Below are positions 25,659-35,196 of a DNA stretch of 64,000 nt, piece by piece. Where the stretch lies: assembly GCA_035634055.1 (NCBI GenBank), contig DASQDR010000116.1, forward strand, positions 9,081-73,080. Direction: 5' to 3'. Made by a program: the position numbers and the translations under genes. The notes under the pieces are model-generated. The model was not told the DNA's origin. It ran no database searches and saw nothing but the letters and a program-made list of their open reading frames with translations. How positions within the stretch are numbered: position 1 is the stretch's first letter; each line of letters opens with the position of its first letter. Source of the stretch: JAICTV01 sp035634055. GTDB lineage: Bacteria; Planctomycetota; Phycisphaerae; Tepidisphaerales; Tepidisphaeraceae.

Positions 25659-28600
25659 GTGCAACGCATCGCGGTCCGCAACAGCAAGCGTCGCTGGCTG
25701 GTCGAACTGCTCGAGCGACGCTCGCTGCTCAGCGGCGCCCTCGCCTCGGCGGATGCCGCACCGGAATCGGCGGCGCTGGCGGCGGCCGCGCCCCCGCGCG
25801 TGATGGAGAACCTCGGCCGCGGCGTCGTCGCCGTCCGCGCCTCCAGCACGCAGGTGCTGGTCTCCTGGCGCCTGCTGGGGCTGGACCCGGCCGGGATCGG
25901 CTTCAACGTCTACCGCTCCGCCAACGGCGCGGCAGCGCAGAAGCTGAACGGATCACTGCTCACCGGCGGCACCAACTTCACCGACTCCAGCGCCAACCTC
26001 GCCGCCAACAACAGCTACTTCGTCCGCCCGGTCATCAACGGCGTCGAGGGCGCCGCCAGCGGCGCCTTCACGCTCACCGCCAACCACGCCGTCGAGCCGA
26101 TCGTCCGCATCCCGCTCCAGGCGCCGGCGGCGGGGTATTCGACCAAGTTCGTCTGGGTCGGCGACCTCGATGGCGACAGCGAGTTCGATTTCGTCATCGA
26201 CCGCCTGGCCCCCTTCGACCCGAACGACAACGACATCGGCCTGGGCAACCAGTTCCTCGAGGCGTACACGCGCGCCGGGACGCGGCTCTGGTCGATCGAC
26301 CTCGGCCACACCAGCCGCAACACCTACAACATCGAGCCCGGCGCGGCGACCGTCAGCATGGGCAACTGGGACGGCGTCACCGTCCGCGACATGGATTCCG
26401 ACGGCAAGGCCGAGGTGCTGCTCAAGACCGCCAACGGCGTGACATTCGCCGACGGCCAGGTCCTCACCGCCGCCAACGACAGCCTCCAGTTCATCTCGGT
26501 CATCAACGGCATGACCGGCGTCGAGCGGGCGCGCATCCAGTTCGCCAACGATTACCTCTCCGACGGCGCGATGGGGATGATGTTCGGCGTCGGCAGCGTC
26601 GACGGCGTCAACCCCAGCCTGTACATCAAGGCGAAGAACCGCGTCGGCAGCGGCTCCTTCAACGAGACGGTGCAGACCTACCGCTTCGACGGCACCAGCA
26701 TCACCCGCCAGTGGAAGTGGAACCGCGGCAGCGCGCCCGCCCCGGACGGGCACCAGTTCCGAATCATCGACCTCGACGGCGACGGCAAGGACGAGTTCTG
26801 CGAGGTCGGCTTCACCCTCAACTCCAACGGCACGTTCCGCTACTCGCTCCAGACCATCGCCGGCGTGATCCACGGCGACCGGTTCCACATCGGCGACCTC
26901 GACCCCAACCGCCCGGGCCTCGAGGGGTACGGCGTGCAGCAGAACAACGCCACCGGGCTGCTCGAATACTGTTATGACGCCACCGACGGCACCATGCTGT
27001 GGCAGCACTTCGGCGGCATCGCAGACGTCGGCCGCGGCATGGCCGCCGACATCGATCCGCGCTTCCCCGGCATGGAAGCCTGGTCCTTCTCCGGCCTGTT
27101 CAACGCCGCCACCAACACCCTCGCCGAGCCGGACACCAGCCTGCGCCCCTGGCCGCAACTGGGCCTGTGGTGGGACGGCGACCTGCTGCACGAACTGCTC
27201 AACGACGGGAAGTTCGAGTACTGGGACTGGCTCAACCCCAAATCCACCAGCTCGCTGCCGCGCTTTTTCCGGGCGAGCAACTACGGCGCCGTCGGCAGCG
27301 GCGTGAACCCGCTCATGTACGGCGACATCCTCGGCGACTGGCGCGAGGAAGCGATCTACACCAACTCGGCGCAGAACGAGCTGGTCATCTTCACCACCAA
27401 CCTCGCCTCCCCGCACCGGATCTACACGCTGGCGCACAACCCGGCGTACCGCAACGGCATGACCCTCAAGGGGTACATGCAGTCGCACCACCTGGACTAC
27501 TTCCTCGGCGACGGCATGGCCGCGGCGCCGGTGCCCAACATCCGCTACGCCGGCGGTGAAGAGCCCCCGCCCCCGCCGCCCGGGCCGGTCTACCCGGCGG
27601 AGGATGCCACCTGGGGCGGCGGCACCACCATCGACGCCGACCGCGCCGGCTACAACGGCACCGGCTTCGCCAACTTTCCCGGCACCGGCGGCTTCCTGGA
27701 ATTCGACAACGTCTACGGCGGCGCGGCCGGCGGCAACTTCACCCTTAGCTTCCGCTACGCCAACGGCGCCGGCGGCGCGCGGGCCGGCTCCCTGATCATC
27801 AACGGCGTCTCCCAGCCCATCTCCTTCGCGCCCACCGGCGGCTGGACGCAGTGGCAGACCTACACCCTCACCGCGCCCCTCACCGCCGGCGTCACCAACA
27901 TCGTGCGCCTCGAATCGACCGGCGCGGACCTGGGCAACATCGATGAACTGGTCGTCGCCGCGCCGCCCGCGCTCGGCGCGGTCGCGGGGCAGGTGTTCCA
28001 CGACATTGACGACAGCGGCACGCGCGACGCCGGCGAGCCGCTGGTCGGCGGGCTGACGGTCTTCCTCGACGCCGACGGCGACGCGCTGCTGGACGCCGGC
28101 GAGGCCAGCACCACCTCGTCGGCCGCCGCCGGCTACAGCTTCGCCTCGGTCCCGGCCGGCACGTATACCGTGCGCGTGCTTGCGGGGCTTGGATACGTGC
28201 AGGCGGCGGCGCTGGCAGTCGTCGTCAGCGGCGGCGGGAGCGCCACGTCGAACGCCGGCGTCGAGCGCCACGCCTACGCCGGCACCTCCGCCGCCGAGCA
28301 CTACCGCCTGCGGCGCAGCGCGTCGGGCAAGCACCAGATCTTCGTCAACGAGCAACTCGCCTTCACCGTCTCGCCCGGCGTGCCTTCGCTGGCGTTCGAC
28401 CTTGGCGGGGGTGACGACGTGCTCACGATCGACCTGTCCGGCGGCAACCCACTGCCGGTGGACGGCGTCAGCTTCGACGGTGGGGCGGGCACGGGCGACA
28501 CGCTGGCGGTCCTCGGGTCCGCCGGCGCCGACGGCGCGAACTTCACCGCCGGCTCCGTCGTCTTGACCGGTACGGTCACCCACCTCAACGCAGAGCGCCG

Positions 28601-29147
28601 AACCTTCGCGGGCAACGGCGGGAGCGACAGCCTGACGGTGGGCGGAGGGGCGGTCATGCTCGCGGACGACGTGAAGCTGGCGAACCTGGCGGTCGCCGCC
28701 GGAGCGGTGCTGGACGTTCGCGAGCATGACGTGATCGTCGATCACGCTGGCGACAGCCCGATTGGGAGCTGGAACGGGTCGGCCTACACCGGCATTGCCG
28801 GCAGCATCCGCGAGGGGCGCATCGCATCGTCGTCGGCCACGGGCGTGACGGCGGTCGGACTGTCCGAGGCATCGACCGCCCTGGGGATCTCCGGAACCCA
28901 GACAAAGCTGTTTGCCGGCCACTCCGTGGATGCCACGAGCGTCCTGTTGAAGTATACTTACGCCGGCGACGCAAACCTGAGCGGCCGCGTTGACGGCGAC
29001 GATTACTTCGTGATTGATTCCAAGGTTACTTCTGCCGGCGCCTGGGGCTGGTGGAACGGTGACTTTGATTACACCGGCAAGCTCACCGGCGACGACTACT
29101 TCCTGATCGATAGCACGATCGGCCGGCAGGGCGGGGTGGTGCTGTAG
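25659..29147 (+). CDS. Divergent PL11-like protein with LEPR-XLL-type N-terminus and dockerin-like tail
   Basis: Predicted secreted protein of 1162 residues related to rhamnogalacturonan lyases. GTG at 25659 is chosen because GGAGG lies 6 bases upstream. Residues 16-25 (ELLERRSLLS) are a LEPR-XLL variant. PL11-like start (RGVVAVRASSTQVLVSWRLL) and calcium loops such as DLDGDGKDEF support the fold. The motifs AGAHYTQF and GYGNRVDRFL, both present in the protein at 8192, are missing here. A CBM35-like domain (about 645-765), an SdrD-B-like domain (about 770-865) and two dockerin-like repeats (GRVDGDDYFVID, GKLTGDDYFLID) follow. Whether it is an active lyase is open. It is 81 bases after GH2. 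Confidence 0.78.
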   Translation: MQRIAVRNSKRRWLVELLERRSLLSGALASADAAPESAALAAAAPPRVMENLGRGVVAVRASSTQVLVSWRLLGLDPAGIGFNVYRSANGAAAQKLNGSLLTGGTNFTDSSANLAANNSYFVRPVINGVEGAASGAFTLTANHAVEPIVRIPLQAPAAGYSTKFVWVGDLDGDSEFDFVIDRLAPFDPNDNDIGLGNQFLEAYTRAGTRLWSIDLGHTSRNTYNIEPGAATVSMGNWDGVTVRDMDSDGKAEVLLKTANGVTFADGQVLTAANDSLQFISVINGMTGVERARIQFANDYLSDGAMGMMFGVGSVDGVNPSLYIKAKNRVGSGSFNETVQTYRFDGTSITRQWKWNRGSAPAPDGHQFRIIDLDGDGKDEFCEVGFTLNSNGTFRYSLQTIAGVIHGDRFHIGDLDPNRPGLEGYGVQQNNATGLLEYCYDATDGTMLWQHFGGIADVGRGMAADIDPRFPGMEAWSFSGLFNAATNTLAEPDTSLRPWPQLGLWWDGDLLHELLNDGKFEYWDWLNPKSTSSLPRFFRASNYGAVGSGVNPLMYGDILGDWREEAIYTNSAQNELVIFTTNLASPHRIYTLAHNPAYRNGMTLKGYMQSHHLDYFLGDGMAAAPVPNIRYAGGEEPPPPPPGPVYPAEDATWGGGTTIDADRAGYNGTGFANFPGTGGFLEFDNVYGGAAGGNFTLSFRYANGAGGARAGSLIINGVSQPISFAPTGGWTQWQTYTLTAPLTAGVTNIVRLESTGADLGNIDELVVAAPPALGAVAGQVFHDIDDSGTRDAGEPLVGGLTVFLDADGDALLDAGEASTTSSAAAGYSFASVPAGTYTVRVLAGLGYVQAAALAVVVSGGGSATSNAGVERHAYAGTSAAEHYRLRRSASGKHQIFVNEQLAFTVSPGVPSLAFDLGGGDDVLTIDLSGGNPLPVDGVSFDGGAGTGDTLAVLGSAGADGANFTAGSVVLTGTVTHLNAERRTFAGNGGSDSLTVGGGAVMLADDVKLANLAVAAGAVLDVREHDVIVDHAGDSPIGSWNGSAYTGIAGSIREGRIASSSATGVTAVGLSEASTALGISGTQTKLFAGHSVDATSVLLKYTYAGDANLSGRVDGDDYFVIDSKVTSAGAWGWWNGDFDYTGKLTGDDYFLIDSTIGRQGGVVL

Positions 29148-29151
29148 CGTT

Positions 29152-29168
29152 CGATCCGCAGCGGATCG
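29152..29168. repeat. 17-base palindrome between the two divergent PL11-like genes
   Basis: CGATCCGC-A-GCGGATCG, perfect 8-base arms around one base, starts five bases after a stop codon and 41 bases before the next start. It could be a protein-binding site, or a transcript-end structure if the hairpin loop opens further. Its role is unknown. Confidence 0.35.
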
Positions 29169-29208
29169 CAGTAGCAGGGGTTGGTGTCAGCAGCAGCAGA
29201 GGTCATAG

Positions 29209-32200
29209 ATGGCGACGCGATTTCGGCACGGCGAAAGCCTCACGCCCCGGCAGCTCGCGGCGATCGAGCCGCTCGAGCGCCGCTTCCAGCTCAGCGCCGC
29301 CCCGTCCGCCGCCCCCGCCGCCGAGGTCGCCGCCGCCGCCGTCGCGCCCCCGCGCATCATGGAGAACCTCGACCGCGGCGTGGTCGCGGTTCGCATCAGC
29401 AGCAGCTCCGCCTTTGTAAGCTGGCGGCTCCTCGGGCTCGACCCGGCGGGCATCGGATTTAACCTTTACCGCACGACCAACGGCGGCGCCGCCACCAAGC
29501 TGAACGGCTCGGTCCTCACCGCCGGCACCAATTACACCGACACCGGCGCCAGCTCCGGCTCCACGCAGGTCTACTACGTCCGCCCGGTGATCAACGGGGT
29601 GGAGCAGCCCGCCAGCGGCTCGTTCACCCTCAAGCCGAGCACCGCCTACGACCCCGTCGTGCGCGTCCCCATCCAAGCCCCCGGGAAGGACTATTGGACC
29701 AAGTTCATCTGGGTCGGTGACCTTGACGGCGACGGCGAGTTCGACTTCATCATCGACCGCCTCGCCCCCTTCAACGCGTACGACAACGACCTTGGCATGG
29801 GCAACCAGTACCTCCAGGCCTACAAGCGTGACGGCACGCGGCTCTGGAGCATCGACATGGGCCCCAACAGCCGCAACACCTACAATATCGAGCCCGGCTC
29901 CTCGACGCTGAGCATGGGGATGTACGACGGCGTCACCGTGGCGGACCTCGACGGCAACGGCCGCGCCGAGGTCGCGCTGAAGATCGGCAACGGCGTGGTC
30001 TTCGGCGACGGCTCGACCTTCACCACGACCAACAACACCCGCCAGTTCATGGCCGTCATCAATGGCATGACCGGCACGCCGATGGCGCAGATCGAGATGC
30101 CCACGGACTATTCCAGCGCCGGCAGCCTTGGCACGCAGCTGGGCATCGGCTACCTCGGGTCGGCCACGCCGAGCATCGTCGGCTGGATGCGCAACCGCAA
30201 CGACGACAACTCGTTCAACGACATCTTCGCCGCCTGGGACTTCAACGGCACCGCGATCACGCAGAAGTGGAAGCTGCTCATGGGCGCCGGCACGTCCAAC
30301 GCCTCCGGGACGCACGCCTTCCACCAGATGCGGGTCGTGGACGTCGACGGCGACGGCATCGACGAGGTCTGCCCGGGCAACTACGCCATCAACGCCAACG
30401 GCACGATCCGCTACAAGCTGACCGGCGTGGTGCACGGGGACCGCTTCCACATCGGCAAGTTCGACCCCAACCGCCCGGGGCTCCAGGGGTACGGCATCCA
30501 GCAGAACAATGCCAGCGGGCTGCTCGAGTACTACTACGACGCCACCACCGGCGAGATCCTCTGGACCCACTACGGCACCGTGCAGGACGTCGGCCGCGGC
30601 GCTGCCGGCGACCTCGATCCTAACGTCCCAGGCTACGAGGTCTTCTCGTTCCAGGGCATCTACAACGGCCCGACCAACACCCGCCTGACCCGCGACACCG
30701 GCGACAAGACCCCCTGGCCCAACCAGCGCATCTGGTGGGACGGGGACCTCACCAGCGAGGAGATCGACGGCTCGGTCATCAACAAGTTTTACCCGCGCGA
30801 CCCGGCCGATCCGAACAGCGTCTCCGGCGTCGGGCGGGTCGAAACGTTGTACAAGATGGGCGCCCACACCCTGGAGAACAACCCGATGTTCTACGGGGAC
30901 ATCATGGGCGACTGGCGCGAGGAGGCGGTCTACACCAATCCGAGCTACTCCGAACTGCTTATCTTCACCACCGACCGCCCGACGGCTACCCGGCTGTACA
31001 CCCTGCCGCACAACCCCGAGTATCGCAACGCGATGACGGTGAAGGGGTACAACCAATCCCACCACGTGGACTATTACCTTGGCGCGGGCATGACCACCCC
31101 GTCCAACCCCAACATCGCCGTCGCGCCGCGCAATCCGACGTCGCTGCCGCCGGCGCCAACCAATCTCGCCGCCGCGATTGTCTCGCGCACGCAGGTCAAC
31201 CTCACCTGGACAGCGATCGGCGGCGCCACCTCGTACCGCATCCGCCGCACCAGCACCAACGGCGCGCCGCACGTCCTTGTCGCCACCGTCCCCGGGACGG
31301 CCACCAGCTATTCCGATACCTCGCTATCGGGCGCGGGCTCGGAGTACTACTACGTCGTCACCCAGGTCAGCTCCGGCGGCACTGAGGGGATCCCGTCCAA
31401 CCAGGCGGGTGTCACGATCGGCGAGCCGCCGTACAGCATCACCTACCAGGCGGAGGACCAGACGGTGGGCGGCGGCGCGATCATCCGCAAGGATGACCCG
31501 ACCGCCACTCCGCCGGTCGACGGCACTCCCAACAGCAACTTCAACGGTCTCGGTTACGCCGACCTCGTCGCCACCACCGGCGCGTGGCTGGAGTTCCCCA
31601 ACGTCAACGGCGGCGGCGGCGGCGCGGCCACCCTCACCTTCCGCTACTCGCAGGGCACCAATACCTCCACGCAGCGCACCGCCTCGCTGATCGTCAATGG
31701 CGTCGCGCAGACCATCACGTTCACCTACACGAACAGCCCCAACGCGTGGCGCTTCGTCACCGCCAACGCCACGCTCAAGCCGGGCGCGACCAACACCGTC
31801 CGCATCCAGGTCACCAGCAACGTCGACCCGGGCAACGTCGACCTGATGATCGTCGACGTCGCCTCCCCGCCGGCGATCTTCTCCGGCACCGCCTCCGCCG
31901 ACCGGTACTACCTTCGCCGCAACGGGGCGCTGATCGACCTCTGGATCGGCGGCGCGGGTGACGGCGCGGGCGTTCCCACCCACAGCCTCGTCCACTCACA
32001 GGCCATCAACCTCACCTTCGCCGGCAGCGGCGGGGACGACACCCTCACAATCGACCTCTCCAACGGCAACCCATTCCCCAGCGGCGGGATCTCGTGGGAT
32101 GGCGGCGCCAACGGCACCGCCGGCGACGCCGTCGCCGTCATCGGCTCCACCGGCGCCGACAGCCTCACCTTTGGCGCCAACAGCCTGCTGGTCGCCGGCG

Positions 32201-32823
32201 CCGGCACGCTTAACATGGCTAACGCCGAGCGCCGCACGCTCAAGGGCAACGGTGGAAGCGACGCCGTCACCGTCAACGCCGGCACCGTCGCCCTCGCGGG
32301 GCTGCTGCGCGCTTCGACGCTTAACGTCGGCGCGGGGGCCGCGCTTGACATCGGCAACTTCCCCGTGGTCTACGACTACTCCGGCTCGCCCAGTCCGATC
32401 GGCTCCGTCAGCGGCGGGGCGTACACCGGCATTGCCGGCATGATCCGCTCCGGCCGCAACGGCGGGACGTGGAACGGCAGCGGCATCATCACCTCCCGCG
32501 CCCAGGCGACCGGCGCTAAGCCCCTCGCCTCCATCGGCCTCGCCGAGGCATCCACCGCCCTGGGCATCAGCGGCACCCAGACCGGCACGTGGGAGGGGCA
32601 GACGGTCGACGCGACGACCGTGCTGGTGAATTACACCTACGCCGGCGACGCCAACCTCGACGACCGCATCGACGGCGACGACTACTTCGCCATCGATTCC
32701 AAGATCAAGGCCCCCGGCGCGCACGGCTGGTGGAACGGCGACTTTGACCACAACGTTCGGCTCGACGGCGACGACTACTTCATCATCGACAGCAACATCG
32801 GCCGGCAAAGCACGCCGATCTGA
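29209..32823 (+). CDS. Divergent PL11-like protein with FnIII, CBM and dockerin-like tail
   Basis: Predicted secreted protein of 1204 residues, paralogous to the preceding one. The N-terminus has IEPLERRFQLS (19-29), a LEPR-XLL variant. The PL11-like module (about 55-640) again lacks the AGAHYTQF and GYGNRVDRFL motifs of canonical PL11. A fibronectin type III domain (about 645-740, PTNLAAAIVSRTQVNLTW) is inserted before a CBM35-like domain (about 742-885). The linker repeats GNGGSDAVTVNAG-like beta segments and ends in two dockerin-like repeats (DRIDGDDYFAID, VRLDGDDYFIID). Last gene of the GH2-PL11-PL11 set; convergent with pheT. Lyase activity is not certain. Confidence 0.77.
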   Translation: MATRFRHGESLTPRQLAAIEPLERRFQLSAAPSAAPAAEVAAAAVAPPRIMENLDRGVVAVRISSSSAFVSWRLLGLDPAGIGFNLYRTTNGGAATKLNGSVLTAGTNYTDTGASSGSTQVYYVRPVINGVEQPASGSFTLKPSTAYDPVVRVPIQAPGKDYWTKFIWVGDLDGDGEFDFIIDRLAPFNAYDNDLGMGNQYLQAYKRDGTRLWSIDMGPNSRNTYNIEPGSSTLSMGMYDGVTVADLDGNGRAEVALKIGNGVVFGDGSTFTTTNNTRQFMAVINGMTGTPMAQIEMPTDYSSAGSLGTQLGIGYLGSATPSIVGWMRNRNDDNSFNDIFAAWDFNGTAITQKWKLLMGAGTSNASGTHAFHQMRVVDVDGDGIDEVCPGNYAINANGTIRYKLTGVVHGDRFHIGKFDPNRPGLQGYGIQQNNASGLLEYYYDATTGEILWTHYGTVQDVGRGAAGDLDPNVPGYEVFSFQGIYNGPTNTRLTRDTGDKTPWPNQRIWWDGDLTSEEIDGSVINKFYPRDPADPNSVSGVGRVETLYKMGAHTLENNPMFYGDIMGDWREEAVYTNPSYSELLIFTTDRPTATRLYTLPHNPEYRNAMTVKGYNQSHHVDYYLGAGMTTPSNPNIAVAPRNPTSLPPAPTNLAAAIVSRTQVNLTWTAIGGATSYRIRRTSTNGAPHVLVATVPGTATSYSDTSLSGAGSEYYYVVTQVSSGGTEGIPSNQAGVTIGEPPYSITYQAEDQTVGGGAIIRKDDPTATPPVDGTPNSNFNGLGYADLVATTGAWLEFPNVNGGGGGAATLTFRYSQGTNTSTQRTASLIVNGVAQTITFTYTNSPNAWRFVTANATLKPGATNTVRIQVTSNVDPGNVDLMIVDVASPPAIFSGTASADRYYLRRNGALIDLWIGGAGDGAGVPTHSLVHSQAINLTFAGSGGDDTLTIDLSNGNPFPSGGISWDGGANGTAGDAVAVIGSTGADSLTFGANSLLVAGAGTLNMANAERRTLKGNGGSDAVTVNAGTVALAGLLRASTLNVGAGAALDIGNFPVVYDYSGSPSPIGSVSGGAYTGIAGMIRSGRNGGTWNGSGIITSRAQATGAKPLASIGLAEASTALGISGTQTGTWEGQTVDATTVLVNYTYAGDANLDDRIDGDDYFAIDSKIKAPGAHGWWNGDFDHNVRLDGDDYFIIDSNIGRQSTPI

Positions 32824-32979
32824 TGCGATCGCGCTGAGCCCATGATCGTTTTTTGTTGGGCTTCACGACCGACGGCGGCGGCTGTCTCGCTCGGCGGTGG
32901 CGCCGGCCGCCGGTGCGGCCGCGGCTGATGGTCACGTTGGGTAGACGCGCGGGACGTCCAAAGCGATCCGCAGCGCCCG

Positions 32980-35016
32980 CTACGTCCGCAGCGTCGCCCC
33001 GAGCTGTGATCTCGCCGCCTCGATGACCTGCTGCACGGACGATTCCACCTGCTCGCTGGTCAGCGTCGCCGCAGGCGAGCGGAACACCAGCGTGACCGTC
33101 ACGCTCTTGGTTCCCTTCTCCAGCGGCTTGCCGCGGTACGTGGTGACGTACTCGGCGGCCTCCAGGTTCGGCAGCTTCAGCGAGGCGACGAGCGAGTCGA
33201 TGCGCTCGTACGCGGTGTCGTCGGCGACGACGAGCGAGAGGTCGCGCCGCACGGCCGGGAAGCGCGGCAGCGCGCGCTGCTGCGGGACGTGCTGCGTGCC
33301 GGCGATCAGCGGCGGCAGCTCCAGCTCCGCCGCCGCCGGGAGTGTGCGGAGCGAGAGCTTGTCCCCCACCTTCTTGTCGATCCGCCCGAGGTAACCGACG
33401 GGCGCGCCGCCCCATTCGATCCGCCCGGCCGCGCCGGGGGCGAACCCGGCGCGCTGGTCGGGCACGACCGTGACCGGGCGCGTCGAGTCCAGCTTGCCGA
33501 GCAGCGCTTCGACCGCCCCGCGCACGCCGCGCAGGTCGTCGTCGCCGACCAGCGCGAGCTTGCGGCGCTCGTCCACCTTGCCGGCGGCGTCCACGCCGAA
33601 GGTCGAGCCGGTCTCGAACAGCTTGGCGCCGGCGGTGCCGACCGATTCGTTGCGGCGGACCGCCTCGAGCAGTCCGGGCAGGATGCTCGGGCGCAGCCGC
33701 GCGTCCGCCTTGCGCACCGCGGCGTCGGCGCGCGGCAGGCCGGCGTACTCCTTCGGCACGAAGTCGCCCGCCAACGCGTCGCTGACGAAGGTGAAGGTGA
33801 CGGCCTCGAAGTAGCCCGCGCCCACCAGCGTGGAGCGCATCAGCTCCATCGTCCTGGCTTGCGGCTCCGGCGGGGTGAGCCGGATCTCGATCTGCTGGCG
33901 CACGGGGATGCGGTCATAGCCGACCACGCGGGCGACCTCCTCGATGACGTCCACCTCGATGCTCAGGTCCTGCCGCCAGCTCGGGACGGTGACGGCGACC
34001 GCGCCCTCCTGCTCGCGCGGCGAGAGCTGGAGCCGCCGGAGCGCCTCGACCGCCTCGCCCGCCGGCACGTCCACGCCCAGCAGCTTGCGCAGCCGCTCGA
34101 AGCGCATCGTGATCGTGCGCGGCTTGAAGTTCTCCGCCCCCGCGACCGCCACGCCCGGCAAAAGCTCGCCGCCGGCGGTATCGACGATGAGCTGCGCCGC
34201 CCGGCGGCTGGCGCGCTCCGGGAGCGTCGGGTCGATGCCGCGCTCGAAGCGGTACGAGCTGTCGCTCTTCATCGCCAGCGCGCGCGCCGTCCGGCGGACG
34301 CTCAGCGGGTCGAACCGCGCCGACTCCAACAGCACGTTCACCGTCCGGTCCGAAACCTCGCTGTCGGCGCCGCCCATCACGCCCGCCAGCGCCACCGGGC
34401 GCTCGGCGTCGGCGATCACGAGCATGCCCGGCGCCAGCTTGCGCTCGTGCCCGTCAATGCTCGTGATCGACTCGCCCGGCCGCGCCTCGCGGACGATGAT
34501 CCTGCGCCCCGTCAGGCGGTCGAAGTCGAAGGCGTGCAGCGGCTGGCCGAGCTCGAACATCACGTAGTTGGTGACGTCCACGACGTTGTTGATCGACCGC
34601 AGCCCGACCGCTTCCAACCGCCGGACCATCCACCGCGGCGACGGCCCAACTTTCACGTTGCGAATCACGCGCGCGGTGTAGTGCGGGCAGAGGTGCGGCG
34701 CGTCGATGCGCACGGACGTGACATCGTTGATCGCGCCGCCGCCCGCGCCGCCGCCGCCGCCACCGACCGGCGGCACGGGAGCAATGTCGGGCCCGCGGAA
34801 CTCCAGGTTCAGCAGCGCCGACAGCTCGCGCGCGACGCCGACGTGCGAGAGGCAGTCGGCCCGGTTCGACGTCACCTCAACGTCCAGCACCGGGTCATCG
34901 CCGTGCAGGTTGACGTTCTCGACCGGCAGCCCGCCATGCGTCAGCGCGTCCTGCGCCGCCTTGGCGTCCAGCCCGCGCGGGAGGAAATCGGAAAGCCACT
35001 CAAGGCTGGTGTTCAT
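32980..35016 (-). CDS. pheT: Phenylalanyl-tRNA synthetase beta subunit, short form
   Basis: Beta subunit of the cytoplasmic PheRS tetramer, which charges tRNA-Phe; 679 residues. The start at 35016 gives MNTSLEWLSDFLPRG, the usual opening. DVEVTSNRADCLSHVGVARE (B1), the B3/B4 core (GLRSINNVVDVTNYVMFELG, MGGADSEV), the B5 domain and the C-terminal anticodon-binding FDX-ACB domain (about 585-679) are present. The OB-fold tRNA-binding domain (B2, about 110 residues) is missing: DPVLDVEV follows GLPVENVNLHGD directly, explaining why it is shorter than the roughly 790 residues usual in E. coli-type enzymes. pheS is not in the window. Confidence 0.93.
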   Translation of the reverse strand: MNTSLEWLSDFLPRGLDAKAAQDALTHGGLPVENVNLHGDDPVLDVEVTSNRADCLSHVGVARELSALLNLEFRGPDIAPVPPVGGGGGGAGGGAINDVTSVRIDAPHLCPHYTARVIRNVKVGPSPRWMVRRLEAVGLRSINNVVDVTNYVMFELGQPLHAFDFDRLTGRRIIVREARPGESITSIDGHERKLAPGMLVIADAERPVALAGVMGGADSEVSDRTVNVLLESARFDPLSVRRTARALAMKSDSSYRFERGIDPTLPERASRRAAQLIVDTAGGELLPGVAVAGAENFKPRTITMRFERLRKLLGVDVPAGEAVEALRRLQLSPREQEGAVAVTVPSWRQDLSIEVDVIEEVARVVGYDRIPVRQQIEIRLTPPEPQARTMELMRSTLVGAGYFEAVTFTFVSDALAGDFVPKEYAGLPRADAAVRKADARLRPSILPGLLEAVRRNESVGTAGAKLFETGSTFGVDAAGKVDERRKLALVGDDDLRGVRGAVEALLGKLDSTRPVTVVPDQRAGFAPGAAGRIEWGGAPVGYLGRIDKKVGDKLSLRTLPAAAELELPPLIAGTQHVPQQRALPRFPAVRRDLSLVVADDTAYERIDSLVASLKLPNLEAAEYVTTYRGKPLEKGTKSVTVTLVFRSPAATLTSEQVESSVQQVIEAARSQLGATLRT

Positions 35017-35196
35017 GGGAGTTCCGCGGGAAAAGTGGGACGCGGAGAATGTAGTCGCGACGGTGGGGGAGTCAAACCGGCAGCGATGCGGGCGGGGCGG
35101 CGACAAACGCGATCTGCCTCGGCATGCCCGGCGAGCGCGGACGACAAGCGCAGACGAAGACCGCGAACAAAACGCGCGGGACGTGCAGGCTCGCGC

